Below are positions 34,353 through 42,480 of a stretch of DNA of 64,000 nucleotides, piece by piece. Source of the stretch: Paenibacillus_E sp052115445 (lineage in GTDB: Bacteria; Bacillota; Bacilli; Paenibacillales; NBRC-103111); NCBI RefSeq assembly GCF_052115445.1, contig NZ_JBFRGR010000046.1:1-64000 (forward strand), in the 5' to 3' direction. The notes under the pieces were generated by a model. The model was not told the DNA's origin. It worked only from the letters and a program-made list of their open reading frames with translations, and searched no databases. Numbering within the stretch: position 1 is the first letter of the stretch; each line of letters begins with the position of its first letter. Both the position numbers and the translations under genes were made by a program.

Positions 34353-35255
34353 ATGAAATTCCTTTCGTTTCTTCATAAAGGTGACTACCGATTAGGTGTC
34401 AAAATAGAGCAAGGTGTGGTCGATGTTGTGGCGGCACTCTCCGCAGTTACGGAAGAGAAAGCAATTCCGACAACCATCCATGAGGTTATTTATGGCGGTG
34501 CCGAGGCTTTGAACCATCTGCTTTCATTTATAGAATGGGTCCTTGTTTCGGATGCAGATCAAACCGCTTATCTATTGGATGAATCTACATTAACCCTTGG
34601 ACCATGCGTCATGCATCCGAATAAAATCATATGCGTGGGACTTAATTATCGCAGACATGCGGAGGAAACGAATGCACAAATCCCGCAATTTCCTATTCTG
34701 TTCAACAAGTTCAATAACGCCTTAGCGAGTCATGGGGAGGACATTTCGTTACCTAAGGTTTCGGAGAAAGTGGATTATGAAGCGGAATTAGCCATTGTCA
34801 TTGGTAAAACAGCGAAATATATTTCGAAGGAACAAGCACTTTCTCACGTCTTTGGGTACTGTAATGCGAATGATTTGTCTGCCCGCGATTTACAGGTAAG
34901 GACGCAGCAATGGCTATTGGGGAAATCGTGTGATCAATTTGCGCCTATCGGTCCCTATATTGTGACAGCTGATGAAATTGGCAACCCGAACGATCTTGAG
35001 ATTAAAACGGTTGTAAATGGAGAGGTAAGGCAGCATTCGAATACATCGGATATGATATTCCATTGCGATGAAATCGTCAGTTATATTTCACAGCATATGA
35101 CGTTAATGCCGGGAGATATCATTTTAACAGGGACACCTGAGGGTGTTGTTTTAGGCTATCCGCCTGAGAGGCAGGTATACTTGAAAGATGGAGATATCGT
35201 GACGATTGAGATTGAGAAGCTCGGAGCACTGACCAATCGGATGGTGGCGGAGTAA
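34353..35255 (+). CDS. Fumarylacetoacetate hydrolase family protein
   Basis: 300 residues. The C-terminal FAH domain begins near ICVGLNYRRHAEE and has the metal ligands in DYEAELAIVIGK (ExE) and the following NDLSARDLQ, plus GDIILTGTPEGV. Family members cleave or hydrate 2,4-diketo or acylpyruvate compounds. The closest functional analogues by context are the 2,4-diketo-3-deoxy-sugar-acid hydrolases that give pyruvate. It is the last gene of the catabolic run, and a terminator follows. Confidence 0.88.
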   Translation: MKFLSFLHKGDYRLGVKIEQGVVDVVAALSAVTEEKAIPTTIHEVIYGGAEALNHLLSFIEWVLVSDADQTAYLLDESTLTLGPCVMHPNKIICVGLNYRRHAEETNAQIPQFPILFNKFNNALASHGEDISLPKVSEKVDYEAELAIVIGKTAKYISKEQALSHVFGYCNANDLSARDLQVRTQQWLLGKSCDQFAPIGPYIVTADEIGNPNDLEIKTVVNGEVRQHSNTSDMIFHCDEIVSYISQHMTLMPGDIILTGTPEGVVLGYPPERQVYLKDGDIVTIEIEKLGALTNRMVAE

Positions 35256-35267
35256 GAGGAGTTTTGA

Positions 35268-35325
35268 CAAAACGGGACTGTTCCACAAGTAGTGTAAACT
35301 ACTTACGAGACAGCCCCGTTTCTTT
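35268..35325. terminator. Terminator after the FAH-family gene
   Basis: AAAACGGG-CTGT and ACAG-CCCCGTTT pair around an inner AGTAG/CTACT-like stem, followed by TCTTTAT. Convergent with the DJ-1-type gene. Confidence 0.8.
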
Positions 35326-35345
35326 ATGTCATCTATGTAGTTCGA

Positions 35346-35903
35346 TTAGGCCAATAATTTCAAGAATTCCCGCATGAATCCTGGTAAATCCGGCCAAGCA
35401 TGACCGCTGACGAGCTTCCCATCGACATGCAGCGTATCAGTTGTATACGTCGCGCCAAGCGCTTCTACATCCAAGCGACATGCGTTATACGCTGTCAACG
35501 TGCGACCCTCGAAGAGGGAGCGGTCCTTCAGAGCGGCGAATACTTGTGCACCATGGCAGATGGCACCGATAGGCTTATCCGCTTCAAGGAAATGCCGAAG
35601 GATGCGTGGAACATCTTCACTCGAACGAATGTATTCAGGAGCTCTGCCGCCAGGAATGATGAGCCCATCGAACTGGCTAGGATCAACATCGGCGAAAGCG
35701 ACGTGGGAGGGGAGAAGATGTCCTGGTTTCTCGGTGTACGTTTCCCAATCTTCAACAAAGTCGTGAACGACGGTACGAAGTACTTTCTTCGTTGGAGATG
35801 CGATAACGGCCTCGTATCCCTCTTCTAGTACACGGTAGTAGGGATAGTACACTTCCAATACTTCAACAGCATCACCCGTTAGAAATAAGATTTTCTTGGA
35901 CAT
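35346..35903 (-). CDS. DJ-1/PfpI family protein
   Basis: 185 residues. FDGLIIPGGRAPEYIR and the nucleophile-elbow GAICHGAQVF with its Cys are typical of PfpI-type amidotransferase-like proteins (proposed protease, chaperone or deglycase). The ATG at 35903 has AAGGAG upstream; a longer reading has no site. It stands alone between two convergent/divergent units. Confidence 0.88.
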   Translation of the reverse strand: MSKKILFLTGDAVEVLEVYYPYYRVLEEGYEAVIASPTKKVLRTVVHDFVEDWETYTEKPGHLLPSHVAFADVDPSQFDGLIIPGGRAPEYIRSSEDVPRILRHFLEADKPIGAICHGAQVFAALKDRSLFEGRTLTAYNACRLDVEALGATYTTDTLHVDGKLVSGHAWPDLPGFMREFLKLLA

Positions 35904-36051
35904 GAAATCACTCCTTGGAAATAGTTGGTAACCCATGTTTAATTATGAACAAACCTGGTTTTCTTGTATACGGGTGGAATTTGAGATGAATTGTCGAATT
36001 GGATGATGTTATAATAGAAGATATGTCGAAAATGTGGGGAATGATTAAATT

Positions 36052-36846
36052 ATGAAAGCTTATTTAGAACTGCTTAAGGATGTCTTAGATCAAGGTGTAG
36101 AAAAGGGAGATCGCACGGGAACGGGAACGATTTCTGTTTTTGGGCGTCAGATGCGAATCAACCTGAGCGAAGGGTTCCCTCTTTTAACTACAAAGAAGTT
36201 GCACATCAAATCCATTGTTCATGAACTGCTGTGGTTCATAAGCGGCAGCACGAATGTCCAATATTTGCGCGATAATGGTGTTACAATCTGGGACGAGTGG
36301 GCGGACGAAGACGGAAATCTTGGCCGCGTATACGGTGCACAGTGGCGTACATGGCTTGCGCCAAATGGGCAAGTTATCGATCAAATTGAGAAGCTGATTC
36401 ACCAAATCAAGACGAATCCAGATTCACGCAGACACTTGGTCAGCGCTTGGAACCCTGCCGAAGTGGATCACATGGCGCTGCCGCCGTGCCACTATGCGTT
36501 TCAATTTTATGTAGCGAATGGTCGTTTATCGTGTATGTTCCAAATGAGATCCGTGGACACGTTCTTGGGTCTGCCTTTTAATCTGGCGTCGTATGCCCTG
36601 TTAACCCATATGATTGCTCAGCAGTGCGATCTCGAAGTGGGGGATCTGATCTGGAACGGCGGCGATGTACACATTTATCAGAATCATGTTGAACAAGTGA
36701 ATAAACAGTTAGTGAGAGAGCCACAAGAGCTGCCAACGCTTCATATCAAAAGGAAGCCAGCTTCCATTTTCGACTACCAATTCGATGATTTTGAATTTCT
36801 TAACTATACACCGCTGCCGGGCATTAAGGCGCCGATTGCGATCTAA
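36052..36846 (+). CDS. thyA: Thymidylate synthase
   Basis: 264 residues, the normal bacterial ThyA length. It converts dUMP to dTMP using methylene-tetrahydrofolate. Catalytic Cys146 is in MALPPCHYAFQF, RRHLVSAWNP binds phosphate, and the closing KAPIAI is canonical. It is followed after 33 bases by dihydrofolate reductase, which recycles the dihydrofolate it makes; the two form the usual operon. Confidence 0.98.
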   Translation: MKAYLELLKDVLDQGVEKGDRTGTGTISVFGRQMRINLSEGFPLLTTKKLHIKSIVHELLWFISGSTNVQYLRDNGVTIWDEWADEDGNLGRVYGAQWRTWLAPNGQVIDQIEKLIHQIKTNPDSRRHLVSAWNPAEVDHMALPPCHYAFQFYVANGRLSCMFQMRSVDTFLGLPFNLASYALLTHMIAQQCDLEVGDLIWNGGDVHIYQNHVEQVNKQLVREPQELPTLHIKRKPASIFDYQFDDFEFLNYTPLPGIKAPIAI

Positions 36847-36879
36847 GGAAGTTATTGTAACGAAAGGAGTGTTGGCCGT

Positions 36880-37359
36880 ATGAGTATCTCATTTATTTTT
36901 GCCATGGATCGTAACCGAGCCATTGGCGTCAATAATAAGCTGCCTTGGCATCTGCCAGGCGATTTGAAATTTTTCAAAAACGTGACGATGGGGCACCCCA
37001 TCCTGATGGGACGCAAAACGTACGAGTCCATCGGCAAGCCGCTTCCCGGAAGACGCAACGTCATTCTCACGCAAAATTCCGCGTACCAGGCCGAAGGCTG
37101 TGAAGTTATTCACTCGGTAGACGAAGCGATCGACGCGTTCCGTGATCAGGAGCTGTTCGTCATCGGCGGAGCAGAGATCTTCAAGCTATTTGCCTCCCAT
37201 GTGAATCGGATGTACATCACTTACATCGAGGATGAGTTCGAAGCGGATACCTTTATGTCGGACCTCGACTTGTCCAATTGGACCCTGGTTTCATCTGAGC
37301 AAGGTGAACGGAACGAGAAGAACCCGTATGAGTACTATTTCCGGATTTACGAGAGATGA
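36880..37359 (+). CDS. dfrA: Dihydrofolate reductase
   Basis: 159 residues. ISFIFAMDRNRAIGVNNKLPWHLPGDLKFFK includes the active-site acid (Asp in PGDL). MGRKTYESIGKPLPGR and FVIGGAEIFK form the NADPH site. It reduces dihydrofolate to tetrahydrofolate, coupled to ThyA just upstream. GAAAGGAGTG precedes the ATG. Confidence 0.97.
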   Translation: MSISFIFAMDRNRAIGVNNKLPWHLPGDLKFFKNVTMGHPILMGRKTYESIGKPLPGRRNVILTQNSAYQAEGCEVIHSVDEAIDAFRDQELFVIGGAEIFKLFASHVNRMYITYIEDEFEADTFMSDLDLSNWTLVSSEQGERNEKNPYEYYFRIYER

Positions 37360-37424
37360 GCTTCTCGGACCTAGTCCTCTGGGGCTGTTGGACAATGAGA
37401 TGAGTTAACTGTTTTAGATGGTTG

Positions 37425-37467
37425 CAAAGACGTCTATCGAATGTATCATCCGATGGACGTCTTTTTC
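37425..37467 (+). terminator. Terminator after thyA-dfrA
   Basis: AAAGACGTC-ATCG pairs with CGAT-GACGTCTTT, with a bulge on each side, followed by TTCTGG. Confidence 0.8.
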
Positions 37468-37483
37468 TGGTTGTATCGCGATG

Positions 37484-37532
37484 CAAAAAAAGGACTGCCC
37501 ACAAGGAACACCTTGTGAACAGCCCTTTAAAC
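37484..37532 (-). terminator. Terminator after the YcnI gene
   Basis: Read on the minus strand, AAAGGGCTGTTCACAAGG pairs with CCTTGTGGGCAGTCCTTT and is followed by a run of T. Confidence 0.85.
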
Positions 37533-37546
37533 CAATGAAACCGTTA

Positions 37547-38176
37547 CTACTTACGTTTTCTTACCAACGATACGATCAACGCTAACGCGCCAAGCACCAC
37601 AGCAGCAATCGACAGGTACAGCGATGTGTTTGATTCTGAACTATCTCCAGCAGAAGCTGTGCCAGCCGTTACATTCCCGTGACTATCCGTTGTCGCACCT
37701 GCGGCAGCTTTCGCTTTAACAGTAGTGACGGATGCGGGTTTGTCGGAGCCATTCGCCCCAACCCATTCCACGACAGAGCCATCCTTGTAAGTTTGGTAGG
37801 CTTTCCAGATGATTTGAGTAGCGGCATCAGCCACTTTACCTTGCATGCTGAAATCACCGAATTCAGTTGCTCCTAGACCATCACCCGTTGCAGTCCAAGT
37901 AACGCCAGTGATTTTGCCAGCAGCATCCTTGGCGATATCGTACTTCCAACCTGCTTTAGGTTCAAAACGAGAAACAGCTACGGAATCAAGCGGGAATTTG
38001 ATTTCGACCTTAACTGTCGCAATGTCCTTCTCGGAAGGTACACGTACAGTGAAAACTTCATAGCTGCCTTGCGTAGCTTCTTTGGGATATACAACGACAT
38101 GAGCACTTGCGATCCCTACGAGAAGCATGGATGCGATCATCATCGAACTTACGGTTAACATAAACTTTTTAAACAT
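37547..38176 (-). CDS. ycnI: YcnI family copper-binding membrane-anchored protein (DUF1775)
   Basis: 209 residues. The signal peptide is cleaved before His26 (VGIASA/HVVVYPKEA); in YcnI that N-terminal His ligates Cu(II). The DUF1775 domain runs to about 140. A linker and a C-terminal membrane helix (SLYLSIAAVVLGALALIVSLV) with RKRK anchor it. It probably passes copper to a CopCD-type permease, which here is encoded separately at 56963-58615. The ATG at 38176 follows AAAGGGG. Confidence 0.9.
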   Translation of the reverse strand: MFKKFMLTVSSMMIASMLLVGIASAHVVVYPKEATQGSYEVFTVRVPSEKDIATVKVEIKFPLDSVAVSRFEPKAGWKYDIAKDAAGKITGVTWTATGDGLGATEFGDFSMQGKVADAATQIIWKAYQTYKDGSVVEWVGANGSDKPASVTTVKAKAAAGATTDSHGNVTAGTASAGDSSESNTSLYLSIAAVVLGALALIVSLVRKRK

Positions 38177-38433
38177 GGAATTATATTCCCCTTTCAATCT
38201 CAACTCTTATCATGTTGTCCATGTTACCTGATCGACAAGCATAAGAGTATGACTCGACTGGGCTATTTTTTCGACTAGTTTTGTCCAAATCGTAGCATTT
38301 TTGTGACTCATGTCATAAGTCGTCTCTATTTTTGGATAAGGGCGTGATGATGTGTGACATGCTGGCTGCGAGTAGAGAGGGAGTGGAAATAGTGTGGCCA
38401 GTTGAGTAGCCTTATTTTCAAATAAATGTAAAA

Positions 38434-38619
38434 TATACAGTTAATTCTGCTGGTTTTCATGAGGTTTAGTGAATAGAGGGAAAAAGTCCATCTAATTTGA
38501 GTGGAATTAGTAGTTTGGTGGATTTTAAAAGAAATTAGCTGTAGGAAATCCATCTATTGCTCGTAAGTAGTGAGAATCAACAAAAATAACAACATAAAAT
38601 CCATTTAATTTGTTTGTGG
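38434..38619. repeat. Dispersed intergenic repeat, copy 2
   Basis: Same ordered landmarks as 151-336: TATACAGTTA, CATCTAATTTGAG, TTAGCTGTAGG, TCCATCTA, GAGAATCA, AAAAATAACAACA, AAAATCCATTTAATTTGTTTGTG. It lies directly before the GTAGAA microsatellite. Confidence 0.7.
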
Positions 38620-38640
38620 CGGGTGGAGGAAGGTTTGGCG

Positions 38641-38754
38641 GTAGAAGTAGAAGTAGAAGTAGAAGTAGAAGTAGAAGTAGAAGTAGAAGTAGAAGTAGAA
38701 GTAGAAGTAGAAGTAGAAGTAGAAGTAGAAGTAGAAGTAGAAGTAGAAGTAGAA
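38641..38754. repeat. Microsatellite (GTAGAA)19
   Basis: Nineteen perfect tandem copies of GTAGAA. ORFs through it (Glu-Val, Arg-Ser or Phe-Tyr dipeptides) lack ribosome binding sites and are judged artefacts. Confidence 0.98.
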
Positions 38755-38784
38755 CCTCACGCGTGGCGATTGGATACAGCAGTA

Positions 38785-38832
38785 AAAACCAGTTAGCATC
38801 CGCAAAGTCGAATGTTAACTGGTTTATTTCAT
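38785..38832. terminator. Terminator for the two-component operon
   Basis: AAAACCAGTTAGCAT pairs with ATGTTAACTGGTTT (one mismatch). On the minus strand it is followed by T after the last codons of the response-regulator gene, which it overlaps by four bases. Confidence 0.7.
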
Positions 38833-39491
38833 TTCCGTGTCAACCCGTGCTTAATGGCAAACGCGGTAAGCTGTACACGATTCTCTAGGGATAGCTTTAC
38901 GAGTATATTTTTCATGTGATTTTTCACGGTATGCTCGGAGATGAGCAGCTTTTCGGCAATCACCCGATTATTATCCCCTTGTGCGACATAGGCGGTAATT
39001 TCTTGTTCACGCGATGTAAGCATGTGAGGGCTTGGGCCTTCCGTGTGTGCGCCGACAGGTGAGCGGAAACGTCCGAAGAGCTTGTCCGCCATCCCGCGCG
39101 CCACTTCTGAATTATCGTCAAGCAGGGCACGCAGATAGCTGAGCCATTCATCGGGATCCATGTTTTTGAGCAAATAGCCTTGTGCGCCGAATTGCAAAGC
39201 CGTGAAGAGATCAGCAACATCATCCGACACTGTGAGCATAACGATGCGTATCCCGCCATAGGCTTGTTTAATGTGTCGTGTAGCCTGTAATCCGTCCATG
39301 GGTGACATATGGATATCCATTAAGACGACATCGGGAGCAAGCTCTCCGCAAAGTCGGATGGCATCTTCTCCTGTGCTGGCTTCGCCAACGATGAAGAAAT
39401 CAGCACATGGCGCAAGCATGCTTTGTATCGCTTTGCGTGCTAAGGGATGATCGTCAACAATTAGAACGCGAAATGGCATGAGATCAGGCAT
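38829..39491 (-). CDS. NarL/LuxR-type response regulator
   Basis: 220 residues. The receiver domain has the DD pair at 13-14 and phosphoacceptor Asp59 (VVLMDIHMSP), with Lys in LLKNMDP. The C-terminal LuxR-type HTH (LTSREQEITAYVAQGDNNRV, LLISEHTVKNHMKNIL) occupies about 150-215. Its ATG overlaps the histidine kinase stop by one base (TAATG), so the pair is translationally coupled. Targets are unknown. Confidence 0.94.
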   Translation of the reverse strand: MPDLMPFRVLIVDDHPLARKAIQSMLAPCADFFIVGEASTGEDAIRLCGELAPDVVLMDIHMSPMDGLQATRHIKQAYGGIRIVMLTVSDDVADLFTALQFGAQGYLLKNMDPDEWLSYLRALLDDNSEVARGMADKLFGRFRSPVGAHTEGPSPHMLTSREQEITAYVAQGDNNRVIAEKLLISEHTVKNHMKNILVKLSLENRVQLTAFAIKHGLTRK

Positions 39492-40303
39492 TAGCTGTTC
39501 TCCTTTCTTTCGGCTTGTACAATTAGTTCCGTGCCAGCGTCTTTCTGGCTCTGAAGCTCAAGTGTAGCTCCGAGCTCGGAAGCCCGTTTTTGCATGAGAT
39601 CGATGCCGTAAGTCGTGCTCTTAGCATTAGCTTTCGGATCGGGTTGTAGTCCGCACCCATTGTCCGTGATGTGCATTCGCCAGCGATTGTTGTCATCTTC
39701 CAAATGGAAGGTAGCATCTGTGGCCATCGAATGCTTGCGGATGTTGGTGAAAGCCTCCTGCATAATGCCGAAAAGGAGAATTTCCTCATTAGGTGTGAAG
39801 CTGTTTTCGGTAATTTTCACGGTCTCTTGAAGTTCAATGCCTGTGACTAACCGCCAGTTGTCTAAGTAGGTATGAATGCGTTGCCCGAAGGAAGTACCTT
39901 CTTCCGGCGGCGTTCTCAGATTGAAAATAGCCTGACGAAGTGAATTGTCGATCTCGGAAACAGCAGCTTTCGCTTCTTCGATGTCGCCTTGACGCAGCTT
40001 CACGTTCAAGAAGAAGAGGGTCTGAGCCAAATCGTCATGCAGCTCTCGAGCCAGACGTTCTCGTTCCTCGAAGACCGCTCTGCGGGCTTCACTGGTCAGG
40101 ATTTTCTCATTGCTGCGTTCCATGCTGGTAAACATCCAGGAAGCGAAGAGATACGAGAGGAGCAACGTAATGACTGTAATCGTGAAATTGCCGGCCTCCA
40201 TCGTCAAATAGCGCAGTAAAAATTCATGACGAATATATTCAAAGCCTCCAATAATTAAGACGGGCACCAGCACTGTAAAAAGCTTGTATTTACGCATAGA
40301 CAT
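39491..40303 (-). CDS. Sensor histidine kinase (HisKA_3 type)
   Basis: 270 residues. Two N-terminal membrane helices (about 7-24 and 38-58) leave almost no external loop, as in intramembrane-sensing kinases. The dimerisation motif RERLARELHDDLAQTLFFL contains the phospho-His. The HATPase domain shows EAFTNIRKHS, MHITDNGCGL and YGIDLMQKRA. The partner regulator follows. LiaS/DesK-like architecture suggests a membrane or envelope signal, by analogy only. Confidence 0.92.
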   Translation of the reverse strand: MSMRKYKLFTVLVPVLIIGGFEYIRHEFLLRYLTMEAGNFTITVITLLLSYLFASWMFTSMERSNEKILTSEARRAVFEERERLARELHDDLAQTLFFLNVKLRQGDIEEAKAAVSEIDNSLRQAIFNLRTPPEEGTSFGQRIHTYLDNWRLVTGIELQETVKITENSFTPNEEILLFGIMQEAFTNIRKHSMATDATFHLEDDNNRWRMHITDNGCGLQPDPKANAKSTTYGIDLMQKRASELGATLELQSQKDAGTELIVQAERKENS

Positions 40304-40453
40304 GCAGGGGATCAGCTCCTTTTTTGAAATAAAAGCATGGATATGTTTCCTAAGTAAGATGGCTGTAGGATTGGAACGGTTTCTATTATATCAGATCTCA
40401 TTTAGAATTCTTCACAAAAAATAGATGCGCTACTTCTCAATTCCCGTAAGCTT

Positions 40454-40481
40454 GTGCTACATTATTAGTAAATCGTAACAC
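40454..40481. promoter_or_regulatory. NikR-type operator upstream of the nickel permease
   Basis: GTGCTAC (40454-40460), 14 bases, then GTAACAC (40475-40481). This differs at one base from the GTGTTAC-N13/14-GTAACAC operator known for some non-enterobacterial NikR proteins. It ends 27 bases before the permease ATG, well placed to block transcription, and a nikR gene is encoded at 56004. Confidence 0.75.
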
Positions 40482-40508
40482 GGATAGGAAAGGTGTGGTT
40501 GAATTACT

Positions 40509-41540
40509 ATGTGGAAATCTTTACTGCAGGAGAGGAAAAGCTGGGCCGGATACATTGGCTTTATCATCCTCCTACACGTATTAGGGCTGATCGGATTATA
40601 TACCGTGGCCAAAACATCTCCCGCTTTCTGGGGGATCGGGCTTCTTGCTTACACGTTAGGGATGCGTCATGCGTTCGATGTTGATCATATTGCAGCCATC
40701 GACAATACGGTACGGAAGCTGGTGCAACAGAAGAAAAACCCACTTGGCGTCGGTTTTTACTTTTCTTTAGGGCATTCGTCAGTCGTGTTCGTTATGGCGA
40801 TTGTAACGGCCTTCTCTGTGCAATGGGCAGCTCGTGAACTGCCGTGGATGCAGCGTTTTGGCGGCGTGATCGGCGCTTCCGTGTCGGGGCTATTCCTTGT
40901 CATCATTGGTATCATCAATCTGTTAATCCTTATTAGTCTCTATAAAATGTTTCTGAAGTTTCGCGGCGGCAATTACGATAACGACGAGTTTGAAGAGCTC
41001 TTAGAATCACGCGGGTTTATTGCGCGACTCATTAAACCGCTATTCTCGTTTATCACCAAAAGCTGGCATGTATATCCGTTAGGCTTCCTTTTCGGTTTAG
41101 GCTTTGATACGGCAAGTGAAATCGCCTTACTGGCCATATCCGCACACGCGGCGAAAGATGCAATTCCGTTCATCGGTGTCATTTCGCTGCCGCTCTTGTT
41201 CGCAGCTGGGATGAGCCTATTCGATACAGCAGATGGTATGTTTATGACAAAAGCGTACAAATGGGCTTTTCATACACCGGTACGCAAGCTTTATTACAAT
41301 TTGACCGTTACCGCACTTGCGGTTGTAGCGGCATTAATTATTGGTGTGATCGAGCTTGGACAGGTGCTTTCCGAGGAATTCAGTATGGAAGGTACATTCT
41401 GGACGTGGCTGCAAGAGATTGATTTCGGTACGTTAGGCTTTATTCTGGTTGGGATGTTCGTCATCGCGTGGATCGTTTCGATCGCCGTCTGGAGAGGTAT
41501 GAAGATTGAGGAGCGCTGGGGAGCAAAGTATAATCCATAG
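40509..41540 (+). CDS. NiCoT family nickel/cobalt permease
   Basis: 343 residues with about eight membrane helices. The signature in helix II, RHAFDVDHIAAIDN (HxxDxDH), binds the metal. LGHSSVVF, FGLGFDTASEIALL and LFAAGMSLFDTADG are the other NiCoT motifs. It is a secondary transporter bringing Ni2+ or Co2+ into the cell. No urease or hydrogenase gene is near. A probable NikR operator upstream indicates nickel repression. AGGAAAGG lies about 14 bases before the ATG. Confidence 0.95.
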   Translation: MWKSLLQERKSWAGYIGFIILLHVLGLIGLYTVAKTSPAFWGIGLLAYTLGMRHAFDVDHIAAIDNTVRKLVQQKKNPLGVGFYFSLGHSSVVFVMAIVTAFSVQWAARELPWMQRFGGVIGASVSGLFLVIIGIINLLILISLYKMFLKFRGGNYDNDEFEELLESRGFIARLIKPLFSFITKSWHVYPLGFLFGLGFDTASEIALLAISAHAAKDAIPFIGVISLPLLFAAGMSLFDTADGMFMTKAYKWAFHTPVRKLYYNLTVTALAVVAALIIGVIELGQVLSEEFSMEGTFWTWLQEIDFGTLGFILVGMFVIAWIVSIAVWRGMKIEERWGAKYNP

Positions 41541-41546
41541 AAGACA

Positions 41547-41580
41547 TAGGGCCTCTGTGCATATGCAAGGGGGCCTTTTT
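41547..41580 (+). terminator. Terminator after the nickel permease
   Basis: AGGGCC and GGGCCTTTTT enclose an imperfect TGCATATGCA stem. Confidence 0.6.
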
Positions 41581-41706
41581 GTGCATGGTGAACAATGGAA
41601 TATGAATTTTTTCTAAAGGTAATGCTAGAAAAAAGGATTTTTCAATTATTCGTTGAAAGTAGTCTGTCTAGCACTTGAAATTGTGTAAAAGAAAGTAGGA
41701 CGAATC

Positions 41707-42480
41707 ATGATTGAGTTTAAACATCTTTCAAAAGTATATCCAAATGGTACTGTTGGCCTAAATGACATTAACCTTACCATACACCCAGGGGAGTTCGTTG
41801 TAATCGTTGGTTTATCAGGCGCTGGTAAATCCACACTGCTACGTTCAATTAATCGTCTGCATGAGACGACTAGCGGTGAAATTCTAATCGATGGGAAATC
41901 CATTACCAAAGCGAATGGTGCACAGTTGCGTCGGATGCGTAGAGACATCGGGATGATTTTCCAAACCTTTAATTTAGTCAAAAGATCCACGGTTATCCGT
42001 AACGTCCTTTCCGGCCGCGTTGGCTATCATTCCACACTTCGCACGATGTTTGGATTGTTCCCTAAAGCAGACCTTGAGCTTTCGCTCAAAGCACTGGAGC
42101 GGGTTAACATCCGTGAAAAAGCGTATTCGCGCGCCGATGAATTGTCCGGCGGTCAACAGCAGCGTGTTTCCATTGCTAGAGCGCTCGCACAGGAAGCGAA
42201 GATCATCTTGGCGGACGAGCCTGTTGCGTCATTGGATCCGCTCACGACCCGTCAAGTTATGGATGACCTGAAACGGATTAACAAAGACCTAGGCATTACA
42301 ACCGTCGTCAACCTTCACTTTATCGATTTGGCTCGCGAGTACGCGACACGCATTATAGGACTTCGTGCAGGGAAGGTCGTGTACGATGGACCAGTAGCTG
42401 ATGCGACGGATGATGTGTTCTCCGAGATTTACGGCCGCGCTATCAAGAAAGATGAGCTGCTGGGGGTGCAGGAGGGATGA
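41707..42480 (+). CDS. phnC: Phosphonate ABC transporter ATP-binding protein
   Basis: 257 residues. Walker A GLSGAGKST, signature LSGGQQQRVSIARAL and Walker B IILADEPVASLD are intact. The RRDIGMIFQTFNLVKRSTV and LRTMFGLFPK segments match PhnC. It powers import of phosphonate, phosphite or organophosphate through the PhnE-type permease whose start overlaps its stop (ATGA). Confidence 0.95.
   Translation: MIEFKHLSKVYPNGTVGLNDINLTIHPGEFVVIVGLSGAGKSTLLRSINRLHETTSGEILIDGKSITKANGAQLRRMRRDIGMIFQTFNLVKRSTVIRNVLSGRVGYHSTLRTMFGLFPKADLELSLKALERVNIREKAYSRADELSGGQQQRVSIARALAQEAKIILADEPVASLDPLTTRQVMDDLKRINKDLGITTVVNLHFIDLAREYATRIIGLRAGKVVYDGPVADATDDVFSEIYGRAIKKDELLGVQEG

Noticed and set aside
38605..38888. 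ORFs of Glu-Val, Arg-Ser or Phe-Tyr repeats over the GTAGAA tract
   Set aside because: Pure translation of a microsatellite, with no start signals.
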